Source: an uncultured Blautia sp.
GTDB lineage: Bacteria; Bacillota; Clostridia; Lachnospirales; Lachnospiraceae
NCBI RefSeq assembly: GCF_937880195.1
Contig: NZ_CALFLA010000074.1
Span: 1 to 40,744 of the forward strand
Direction of reading: 5' to 3'
DNA: 40,744 bases
Shown here: positions 34,908-40,744 of the stretch, piece by piece
Layout: every line of letters starts with the position of its first letter
How positions within the stretch are numbered: position 1 is the stretch's first letter
Program-made: the position numbers and the translations under genes
Notes under the pieces: generated by a model
What the model saw: the letters and a program-made list of their open reading frames with translations, nothing else
The model's database searches: none
Told to the model about the DNA's origin: nothing

Positions 34908-35459
34908 TTAGATTGTAATGATCTGTTTTTCAGTTACGATCATTTCCGGCGCAATATCTGTAGGCTCTGTGGGAACTTCTGGAAGTATCTGAAATTCAAA
35001 GGCAGCTGCAATACGTTTCACCTTTGGATGCTTTTCCAGATACCGGTCATAAAAACCGCCGCCATATCCTACTCTGTGACAGTTGTTGTCAAAGGCCACT
35101 CCTGGCATAATCATAACCGCGTCTTCCCATTCTACAATTTCTCCGTATGCAGGCTCCGGGATTCCAAAATATCCCGGTTCAAGCTGTTTCCAGTCAGTAA
35201 GTTTATAGAAGACCATATCTTTTCCAACAACCTTTGGAACAGCTACTTCTTTTCCTTTTTTCCATGCCTCTTCTATAAGAAATACTGTCATTACCTCATG
35301 GTTATAATCTGCATATACCAAAAGGCGTTCTGCTTCCAAAAACGCAGGAAGCGCAGTAAGACGCAAGGTAAACTCACGACTCCACAGCTGGATCTCCTGA
35401 TCAGTACATACTTTCCTTTTTGCAAAAATCTGTTTTCTAATGACTTTCTTTTCTTCCAT
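34908..35459 (-). CDS. 5-formyltetrahydrofolate cyclo-ligase
   Basis: A 183-residue enzyme of the usual family length that converts 5-formyl-THF to 5,10-methenyl-THF using ATP. The diagnostic block GYGGGFYDRYL lies at 131-141, and the Arg/Lys-rich N-terminus (KKVIRKQIFAKRK) matches family starts. The frame is open to 35516, but the extra 19 residues overlap the preceding gene and have no family counterpart. The start at 35459 lies 23 bases inside the DUF896 gene, preceded by only a weak GGTGA, so expression probably depends on translational coupling. Confidence 0.9.
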   Translation of the reverse strand: MEEKKVIRKQIFAKRKVCTDQEIQLWSREFTLRLTALPAFLEAERLLVYADYNHEVMTVFLIEEAWKKGKEVAVPKVVGKDMVFYKLTDWKQLEPGYFGIPEPAYGEIVEWEDAVMIMPGVAFDNNCHRVGYGGGFYDRYLEKHPKVKRIAAAFEFQILPEVPTEPTDIAPEMIVTEKQIITI

Positions 35460-35658
35460 ATTTTTCACCCAAATTCGTAATGCTTCCATCTTCTTCTTTA
35501 ATGTCGATATTGTCAAGCTGGCTTCTCAGATTCATGCGGATAGTTGCAATGTATTCTTTTCTTAAAGCGTCTCTCTCCTTTTTTTCTTCTTCAGTAAGGC
35601 CTACGCTTTTTGCCTTATGGGCAAGTGTGTTGATTCTGTCAATTTTTATATTATCCAT
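35437..35658 (-). CDS. DUF896 (YnzC-like) small protein
   Basis: A 73-residue protein matching the DUF896/UPF0291 family: INTLAHKAKSVGLTEEEKKERDALRKEYI (helical hairpin, 9-37) followed by RMNLRSQLDNIDI. It is predicted to form a compact two-helix fold; its function is unknown. It has an AAGGAGAT site before the ATG and overlaps the cyclo-ligase start by 23 bases. It lies 12 bases below proB. Confidence 0.9.
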   Translation of the reverse strand: MDNIKIDRINTLAHKAKSVGLTEEEKKERDALRKEYIATIRMNLRSQLDNIDIKEEDGSITNLGEKYGRKESH

Positions 35659-35670
35659 GTTATCTCCTTT

Positions 35671-36525
35671 TTACAGTAATTTTTCAATATAATCAATCAG
35701 ATAAAACTCTTCTTTCTGATTTCCAACAAAAAGAGTTCCATAATTTCTTCCTTCTATGATCTTGTGGATCACATGAAAATCCTTTCCATTGGCAATGACC
35801 ATATCCGCTCCGGCTGCCGTTGCAATTTCCGCTGCAGTAAGTTTTGTAGCCATTCCGCCTGTGCCAACCTTGCTTCCAGATCCCTTGCCCATGCTTTTTA
35901 GCTTTTCGTCAAGGGCTTCCACGGTATCAATAAATTTGGCCTTTGGATTGGTATTGGGATCGTCTGTAAAAAGTCCGTCAATATCAGACAGCAGTATCAG
36001 AAGATCCGCTCCGATCAGAGCAGCGATCACCGCAGAAAGAGTATCGTTATCACCAAAAGAATCCAAAGCCTCCAGCTCGTAGCTTGAGATAGAGTCGTTT
36101 TCGTTTACCACTGGGATCGTGTTCAGAGCCAGAAGTTCCTCAAAAGTATTCCTTGCATGCATTCTGTTCAGATTATTGACCATTGTATTTTTTGTCATCA
36201 GGATCTGTGCGGCCATCTGATTGTATTCTGCAAAAAGTTTCTGATAGATCATCATAAGTCTGGCCTGTCCTACGGCGGAGCATGCCTGCTTTTTCTTAAG
36301 CTCGCTTGGTTTTCCGTCCATTCCAAGAGCTGCGGAGCCTACAGCTACCGCGCCGGAAGTTACAAGAACCACGTCCTTTCCCTGATTGTGCAGATCGCTG
36401 AGTTCCCGGGTAAGAACCTCCAGCTTACGAAGATCCAGTCTTCCTGTTTCTTTATGGATCAAGGAGGAGGACCCCACCTTGATCACTACTCGTTTTTTAT
36501 CTTTTAACAGTTCACGGTAATTCAT
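35671..36525 (-). CDS. proB: Glutamate 5-kinase ProB without PUA domain
   Basis: A 284-residue amino-acid kinase that phosphorylates glutamate on its gamma carboxyl, the first step of proline synthesis. Motifs include VIKVGSSSL (14-22), VTSGAVAVG and GTGGMATKLTAAEIA near residues 220-235. It ends after the kinase domain and lacks the C-terminal PUA domain of the E. coli enzyme, a form found in several Firmicutes. Proline feedback may be retained because the inhibitory site lies in the kinase domain. TTGGAG precedes the ATG and the gene is 24 bases below ybeY. Confidence 0.94.
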   Translation of the reverse strand: MNYRELLKDKKRVVIKVGSSSLIHKETGRLDLRKLEVLTRELSDLHNQGKDVVLVTSGAVAVGSAALGMDGKPSELKKKQACSAVGQARLMMIYQKLFAEYNQMAAQILMTKNTMVNNLNRMHARNTFEELLALNTIPVVNENDSISSYELEALDSFGDNDTLSAVIAALIGADLLILLSDIDGLFTDDPNTNPKAKFIDTVEALDEKLKSMGKGSGSKVGTGGMATKLTAAEIATAAGADMVIANGKDFHVIHKIIEGRNYGTLFVGNQKEEFYLIDYIEKLL

Positions 36526-36549
36526 TTTTATTTTTCTCCAAGTATATTT

Positions 36550-37044
36550 TTAACGTCTGATACCAAGGGCTTCCAGAGCCTCTGCCTGTTTGCGCTCCAT
36601 AACTGCCGCCTCTTCCGGCTCCATATGGTCATATCCCAGAAGATGAAGCATACTGTGAGCAAAAAGGAAGCTAAATTCTCGCTCCCTGCTGTGCCCGTAT
36701 TCCTCTGCCTGGGAAAATACTCTGTCTACAGAGATCATTACATCTCCCAGAAGAAGTTCATCCGTATCCAGATCAAAGTATTCGTCCTGATCCTCTATGA
36801 CAGAATAGTCTGCCGGCGTCTCAAAGGGGATCATTGGAAAAGAAAGTACGTCTGTAGGCGCAAAAATATTACGAAATTCTGCGTTTACTTTTTTGATCTC
36901 CTCATTATCTGTAAGAACAAGATTTACAGAAGCCTCATAGGGGCAGTTCTCTGTTTTAAGGATCTGTTCAGCCACAAGGTTGGCAAGTCTGGTATAGTCG
37001 ATATCCAGACTTCTCTCTGTTTCATATTCTATCTGAATGGTCAT
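36550..37044 (-). CDS. ybeY: Endoribonuclease YbeY (rRNA maturation)
   Basis: A 164-residue metalloprotein involved in 16S rRNA 3-prime maturation and ribosome quality control. The zinc motif HSMLHLLGYDH (His130, His134, His140) and the TDVLSFP strand (64-70) are typical. The start overlaps the phoH stop as ATGA, a widely conserved phoH-ybeY pairing. Confidence 0.95.
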   Translation of the reverse strand: MTIQIEYETERSLDIDYTRLANLVAEQILKTENCPYEASVNLVLTDNEEIKKVNAEFRNIFAPTDVLSFPMIPFETPADYSVIEDQDEYFDLDTDELLLGDVMISVDRVFSQAEEYGHSREREFSFLFAHSMLHLLGYDHMEPEEAAVMERKQAEALEALGIRR

Positions 37045-38051
37045 GACTTTCTCCTAACTGCGGCGTGTCCCGAAGGTTTTGCCGGCTTTTGCTTTTTTTC
37101 GTATTCATCATATGCCTGAACGATCTGCTGTACCAGTGGGTGACGGACCACATCCTTGCTTGTAAGCTGACAGAATCCAATATCTTCTATCTTTTTTAAC
37201 ACCTTCATGGCAACGTCAAGACCGGACACAGCGTCCTTTGGAAGGTCTTTCTGGGATGCGTCTCCAGTAATAATGACCTTGGAGCCAAAGCCGATACGTG
37301 TCAGAAACATTTTCATCTGCGCAGGCGTGGTGTTCTGCGCCTCGTCAAGGATAATAAAAGCATTATCCAAAGTACGGCCTCTCATGTAGGCAAGAGGCGC
37401 TACCTCAATAAGCCCCCGTTCCATGTTCTTTGCAAAGGCATCTGCCCCCATGATCTGATACAGGGCGTCATAAAGAGGCCGAAGATACGGATCTACTTTA
37501 CTTTGGAGATCGCCGGGAAGAAATCCCAGCTTCTCGCCCGCTTCAATGGCTGGCCGGGTCAGTATGATCCTGCTGACTTCTTCGTTACGGAAAGCTGTAA
37601 CTGCCATAGCCATGGCAAGATAGGTTTTTCCAGTTCCTGCAGGGCCTACGCCGAATACGATCATTTTTTTACGGATCTGCTCTATATAATCCTTCTGACC
37701 CAGTGTCTTAGGCTTGATCGGACGTCCCTGGATCGTATTGCAGATCAGGTCTTTATCAATTTCCGTCAAAACCTGGTTTCTCTGTTCCATAGCAAGGGCC
37801 AGCGCATAATTTACGTTTTGCCTTGTAATGGTATTTCCTCTCTGCGCCAGCACCATCAGTTCACTGATCAGTTTTTTAGCCTGGGAAGCGCTTTGTTCTG
37901 TTCCAAGTATTTTCAGAATGCCGTCTCTGGAAATCAGAGTAACATTCAATGTTCTTTCGATAAGTTTCAGGTGTTCGTCAAACTGCCCGAATACATTGCC
38001 CTCCAAAGCGGCAGGCACTTCCAGATGCAATTCGATAATACTGTTAGCCAT
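37041..38051 (-). CDS. PhoH-family ATPase (PhoL-like)
   Basis: A 336-residue protein with an N-terminal KH-like region (about 15-80) and a C-terminal P-loop ATPase with Walker A GPAGTGKTYLA (136-146), TRPAIEAGEKLGFLPGDL and Walker B FIILDEAQN (about 232-240). It is likely to act on RNA with YbeY; direct evidence for the family is limited. The frame extends to 38126, but the start at 38051 (MANSIIELHLEVP) matches the family N-terminus, has AAAGGAC 10 bases upstream and overlaps the yqfD stop by eight bases. Confidence 0.93.
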   Translation of the reverse strand: MANSIIELHLEVPAALEGNVFGQFDEHLKLIERTLNVTLISRDGILKILGTEQSASQAKKLISELMVLAQRGNTITRQNVNYALALAMEQRNQVLTEIDKDLICNTIQGRPIKPKTLGQKDYIEQIRKKMIVFGVGPAGTGKTYLAMAMAVTAFRNEEVSRIILTRPAIEAGEKLGFLPGDLQSKVDPYLRPLYDALYQIMGADAFAKNMERGLIEVAPLAYMRGRTLDNAFIILDEAQNTTPAQMKMFLTRIGFGSKVIITGDASQKDLPKDAVSGLDVAMKVLKKIEDIGFCQLTSKDVVRHPLVQQIVQAYDEYEKKQKPAKPSGHAAVRRKS

Positions 38052-39279
38052 TCTCTGTTGTCCTTTCCAATTGCAGGTCAGGCTGTTCCTGTTTTTCAAT
38101 GGGAACCTCCCTGCCTGTTTTTTCAATGATCTCCAAAGTTCCCCTGCTTATACAGGTAAGATGATCAACCTCTATTTTAACATTATTTGAAAAGATTTGT
38201 ACCCCTTTTTCCATTAATTTTTTTTCATATTGCTGTAAAATATGAAATGCTGCTGCTTTTGCTTCCTGTTCTGTGCGTAAAAACCTTTGGTTTTTGTATT
38301 TCCTGTCTGTGATCTTTCCAAAGGAAACAGGAAGAAAAAAGTTTTCTGTAATTCTCAGCGGAAAATCTTCAACAATACAATCGTTGGTTTTTTTCGGAGG
38401 ACGCCCCCATTCCATATATAAAGAACCTGCTTTTATATAAAATCTTCTTTTTTCTTTTTCTATTGGAATTGCTTTTTCGTATTTCATCGGAAGCTCTGCA
38501 TAATATGGAATCTGCCTTCGGATATAGATATCAGCGTCTGCATGAACGTACTTATACTGATAAATTTCCTGACTGTCATTATGAAGATCCAGCCTTCCCA
38601 TGACCAGAAGCTGGCCTTTTTTGCATTTTTTGCCTGGTTCTGTCTGAGGCGTTCCGGCTCGTGTCACCATATCCACAATGATTCCATCTTCACTGGCAAC
38701 AAGATTGCAGGGCTCTCTGTCTAAAGTTTTATCCGTATCAGAAAAAACTCCCTCTTTTATTGTTATGATCAGACGGGTTCCCTGGATTTTTGCAGCTACC
38801 CAGGCAGTCTTTGGATATTTTTCCCGGATCTTAGCAGCAACAGAGCTGCAGTTTACAGAAGACTTTGAAATTCCATGTAAAACCCCTTCCTCTTCCAGAA
38901 ATTCCAAAATTTCCGGCGTACTGTTTGTAATATTTCCTTCAATATGAATGTTCCATATTCGCCCGGAAAGAAAAAAAAGAAGAATCCCAAAAACAAGAAA
39001 TCCAAGAAAAAAAGCCTTTCTTTTTCTGCTGTATGCAAAAAAGAAGGGCAGTCCATGTTTTTCCAGAATATGTATTTTTACTCCCGTTTTTCGCCGGATA
39101 GCCCCAAGCAGAAAAAAATGGCGCACAGAAATAAAAAAGACAAGCTCTTTTTTCGGATCTCCCATAAGCGACCAAAGTGCAATTCCACGAGCCATACAAA
39201 GATTTAAAAAACGCTCTGTCTGTCCGCCCTGAATGCAAACTTTCATATATCCTGTCAGAAAAGAAAATAAATTCTTCAT
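38044..39279 (-). CDS. yqfD: Sporulation protein YqfD
   Basis: A 411-residue membrane-anchored protein of the YqfD family: an N-terminal cytoplasmic part of about 89 residues, one hydrophobic segment (about 90-106), then a large extracytoplasmic region with the YqfD-like stretch GRIWNIHIEGN right after the membrane. In B. subtilis the orthologue is a mother-cell sporulation gene. Start at 39279 chosen for AGGAGG five bases upstream; the frame begins at 39318 but would run into yqfC. It follows yqfC by eight bases, preserving the yqfC-yqfD-phoH-ybeY order. Confidence 0.9.
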   Translation of the reverse strand: MKNLFSFLTGYMKVCIQGGQTERFLNLCMARGIALWSLMGDPKKELVFFISVRHFFLLGAIRRKTGVKIHILEKHGLPFFFAYSRKRKAFFLGFLVFGILLFFLSGRIWNIHIEGNITNSTPEILEFLEEEGVLHGISKSSVNCSSVAAKIREKYPKTAWVAAKIQGTRLIITIKEGVFSDTDKTLDREPCNLVASEDGIIVDMVTRAGTPQTEPGKKCKKGQLLVMGRLDLHNDSQEIYQYKYVHADADIYIRRQIPYYAELPMKYEKAIPIEKEKRRFYIKAGSLYMEWGRPPKKTNDCIVEDFPLRITENFFLPVSFGKITDRKYKNQRFLRTEQEAKAAAFHILQQYEKKLMEKGVQIFSNNVKIEVDHLTCISRGTLEIIEKTGREVPIEKQEQPDLQLERTTENG

Positions 39280-39287
39280 TCTGCCTC

Positions 39288-39572
39288 CTATCGTTCCGGC
39301 TTCACCTGGATAATACACCCTTTTATCAGCATTTCCTCAGGAGTATACCAGGGAATCTCCAGAGATTTACCTATAATAGACAGCTTTCCCGAAAATGTGC
39401 TGACGATAATCTCTTCCCTGGTAAGCTTTATGATGCTGCGGTAATTCTCAATTACAGCCTGGCTCTGTCCGGTAAGAGTGAGAACTGTTTCCCGGCAGGC
39501 CAGATCTCTTGGTATTTCAAGAGCCGTAACAAGATTTTCTTTGATCTGCTTTCTTTTTTTATGAAAAAACAA
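39288..39572 (-). CDS. yqfC: Sporulation protein YqfC (YabP/YqfC family)
   Basis: A 94-residue small protein of the YabP/YqfC family, with a characteristic core ALTLTGQSQAVIENYRSIIK-like stretch (31-50) and the IIVSTFSGKLSIIG segment near the centre. It acts in mother-cell sporulation in B. subtilis; its job is unclear. The start is a TTG at 39570-39572 with GGAGG seven bases upstream; no in-frame ATG exists nearby. First gene of an eight-gene operon reaching proA; the upstream region holds an AT-rich dyad (39602-39639). Confidence 0.88.
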   Translation of the reverse strand: MFFHKKRKQIKENLVTALEIPRDLACRETVLTLTGQSQAVIENYRSIIKLTREEIIVSTFSGKLSIIGKSLEIPWYTPEEMLIKGCIIQVKPER

Positions 39573-39601
39573 AAAACAGCCTCCTGCTTTCTGCCGGAAG
39601 A

Positions 39602-39639
39602 ATTAGGAAAATTAGTAGAGAATGTATTATTTTCCTAAT
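39602..39639 (-). promoter_or_regulatory. 11-bp inverted repeat in the yqfC operon control region
   Basis: ATTAGGAAAAT (39602-39612) and ATTTTCCTAAT (39629-39639) are perfect inverted copies separated by 16 bases, beginning 30 bases before the yqfC start. The centre on the minus strand reads ATACATTC, resembling part of a sigma-E -10 box, but no matching -35 is visible. It may be an operator or promoter-associated element; no terminator-type U-tract follows. Confidence 0.45.
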
Positions 39640-39644
39640 AAACA

Positions 39645-39687
39645 AAAAGAAAATCCCCGGCTTTTATCCTAATATATGCCGGAGATT
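39645..39687 (-). terminator. Terminator of the cupin-DUF2284 unit
   Basis: AATCCCCGGC (39652-39661) pairs with GCCGGAGATT (39678-39687), giving ten pairs with one G-U in the minus-strand RNA, then TTTTCTTTTTG. It lies just below the DUF2284 stop and upstream of the yqfC control region. Confidence 0.72.
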
Positions 39688-39692
39688 CTTTT

Positions 39693-40247
39693 TTATGTAT
39701 TGGAGAACAATATCATGGAAAACCAAAGGATTGTATTGCCGCCAAGATCGTATTCCATTTGCTGTTCTTCTACAATTTCTGCAGCAACTACTCCATGACT
39801 TTCCAGACATGGATGCATCCGTTCCGGATGACGGCAGGGTTTCCCCTCAGGATAAGTGCAGTGATCGCAGATATCGCAGGATTCTGTAGAAAGTGTAAAG
39901 GTTTTAAAACCTTCCTGACGCAAAAATAAAGCCACCTGTTCCGTAAGTCTTTCGTGATCCTGCCTGGTAGAAAGCATTTCCTCCATATTAAATAAATCTG
40001 ATACCTCTGCCACACTGGAAAAAAATACAGCGCTGTCATAAGAACGAATCCTGTCCTCACATTCCTGAAGTGTGCCTACAGCGGGAGGACAGGCCCAAGT
40101 AGAGCCATACCGCTCACATTCTGTCTGGCAAATAATGCGTACCCGTTCTCTCACGGATATGCTTTCTGTTTTTAAAAGACGGTATTCATATATGGGAAAC
40201 TGAGAAATATACTGCTCAAATTTCTCTGTATCAAGCCTTGTCTCCAT
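39693..40247 (-). CDS. DUF2284 cysteine-rich metal-binding protein
   Basis: A 184-residue protein of the DUF2284 family. Eight cysteines are spaced in two groups: Cys40, 44 and 53 (CQTECERYGSTWACPP) and Cys124, 127, 130, 138 and 147 (CDICDHCTYPEGKPC then HPC), consistent with binding one or two Fe-S clusters. Function unknown. The start at 40247 has AAGGAGAGAG about 8 bases upstream; the frame extends to 40304 over a hairpin. It lies 94 bases below the cupin gene. The final segment GGNTILWFSMILF is hydrophobic. Confidence 0.88.
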   Translation of the reverse strand: METRLDTEKFEQYISQFPIYEYRLLKTESISVRERVRIICQTECERYGSTWACPPAVGTLQECEDRIRSYDSAVFFSSVAEVSDLFNMEEMLSTRQDHERLTEQVALFLRQEGFKTFTLSTESCDICDHCTYPEGKPCRHPERMHPCLESHGVVAAEIVEEQQMEYDLGGNTILWFSMILFSNT

Positions 40248-40275
40248 AATCTCTCTCCTTCTGCCTCTGTAAAAT

Positions 40276-40298
40276 TCAAGAACGTTCCAGCGTTCTTG
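40276..40298. repeat. Short hairpin, copy 2 of a dispersed repeat
   Basis: CAAGAACG (40277-40284) pairs with CGTTCTTG (40291-40298) around a 6-base loop, in the gap between the cupin and DUF2284 genes. On the minus strand AACGCTGGAACGTTCTTGAA is nearly identical to the element in the radC-mreB gap. AATTTTAC follows on the minus strand, too weak for a clear terminator; partial attenuation is possible. Confidence 0.5.
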
Positions 40299-40341
40299 CT
40301 GCAAAATAACATCTTCTTATGCGCCGCCTGAAAGGGAGACG

Positions 40342-40668
40342 TTAATCCAGTATGATCAAAGCCATAAATACAAGATCTTCTTCACCTGCATTTGTCAGGG
40401 CATGTCCCTGTCCATCTGGAGTAAAAGTCATGTCTCCAGGTTCTACCATGCGAAGAGTTCCATTGTCACTGTAAATTCCTGTGCCGGAAATGATATAGTA
40501 GGTTTCACTCTCGCCATGATGTTCATGAAAGCCCAGAGAACACCCTGGTTCCAGTGTAACCTGAGCATAAAGACGGCATTTCCCATTTAACTGGTCATTA
40601 TCCAAAATATGCTTGATCAACACATGTCCAGATCCCCCGCACATATGCTCCACGCGTTCTGTTTTCAT
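40342..40668 (-). CDS. Small cupin-domain protein
   Basis: A 108-residue single-domain cupin. Motif 1 is GFHEHHGESETYYIISG (46-62; His48, His50, Glu55 as probable metal ligands) and motif 2 is GDMTFTPDGQGHALTNAG (78-95; His89). Small cupins of this type bind a metal and often a sugar or organic acid; the substrate cannot be told from sequence. AAAAAAGGAGG stands 7 bases before the ATG. Confidence 0.88.
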   Translation of the reverse strand: MKTERVEHMCGGSGHVLIKHILDNDQLNGKCRLYAQVTLEPGCSLGFHEHHGESETYYIISGTGIYSDNGTLRMVEPGDMTFTPDGQGHALTNAGEEDLVFMALIILD

Positions 40669-40691
40669 ATAATATCCTCCTTTTTTAGATA

Positions 40692-40713
40692 GGTAGTGTC
40701 AAAAACTACCTGT
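40692..40713. promoter_or_regulatory. Dyad AGGTAGT-N7-ACTACCT upstream of the cupin gene
   Basis: A seven-base inverted repeat with a seven-base centre lies just before the cupin ribosome site. On the minus strand it includes TTTTTGACACT. On the plus strand GTTTTTTATT follows, so it may be a plus-strand terminator instead of an operator. The promoter itself may lie outside the window. Confidence 0.35.
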
Positions 40714-40744
40714 TTTTTATTGTTTAAATTATTTAAAAACCTTG

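Noticed and set aside
34710..35480. Plus-strand open frame of 256 codons across the proA/cyclo-ligase junction
   Set aside because: It is antisense to two well-supported genes and its product is rich in Phe, Cys and His, typical of reverse-frame artefacts.

Overview
The window reads as ordinary chromosome of a spore-forming, low-to-mid GC Firmicute of class Clostridia, most likely a gut Lachnospiraceae. The evidence is gene content and order (radC-mreBCD-PBP2-minDE-rodA; mutS-mutL-miaA; the spore genes yqfC-yqfD ahead of phoH-ybeY), strong AGGAGG ribosome binding sites, frequent TTG starts, DUF5058 and MATE genes, and a KTxD-type cell-wall sorting tail. This placement is inferred from protein content; no rRNA or tRNA gene is present. 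All genes but one lie on the minus strand.

Layout from left to right (transcription runs right to left). (1) 50-9632 is a cell-shape and division operon: radC, a divergent mreB, mreC, mreD, a class B PBP with a large insertion, minD, minE, rodA and a DacA-type carboxypeptidase, closed by a terminator at 50-89. minC is missing from its usual place. (2) 9691-19629 is a mismatch-repair and tRNA-modification operon: mutS (sigma-A-type promoter, hairpin leader), mutL, miaA, a methionine-gamma-lyase-like PLP enzyme and two flavoproteins, closed by a terminator at 9691-9717. (3) 19734-20922 is the only plus-strand gene, a UroD/corrinoid-methyltransferase-family protein with its own terminator. (4) 20950-29803 is a long unit driven from a near-consensus promoter ahead of miaB: miaB, a MATE exporter, DUF5058, an unrecognised membrane protein, and M20, M28 and M24 metallopeptidases. 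(5) 29827-30726 is an M14 carboxypeptidase-fold protein whose zinc ligands are all replaced. (6) 30792-33636 is a large surface protein with tandem TTPEAETTPEAPQ repeats, a likely beta-helix, two duplicated modules and a sorting tail, with its own promoter and terminator. (7) 33639-39572 is an eight-gene housekeeping and sporulation operon: yqfC, yqfD, phoH, ybeY, proB, DUF896, a 5-formyl-THF cyclo-ligase gene and proA. (8) 39645-40668 holds a cupin protein and a DUF2284 cysteine-rich protein.

The genes cover wall elongation and septum placement, DNA repair with tRNA modification, peptide turnover, proline synthesis and sporulation. The less ordinary points are the membrane-protein pair coupled to three peptidases, the zinc-less M14 protein, the repetitive surface protein, the degenerate MreB and the missing minC. 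I found no CRISPR array, no prophage, no transposase gene and no gene-free stretch over 300 bases; the longest gap is 19524-19795.
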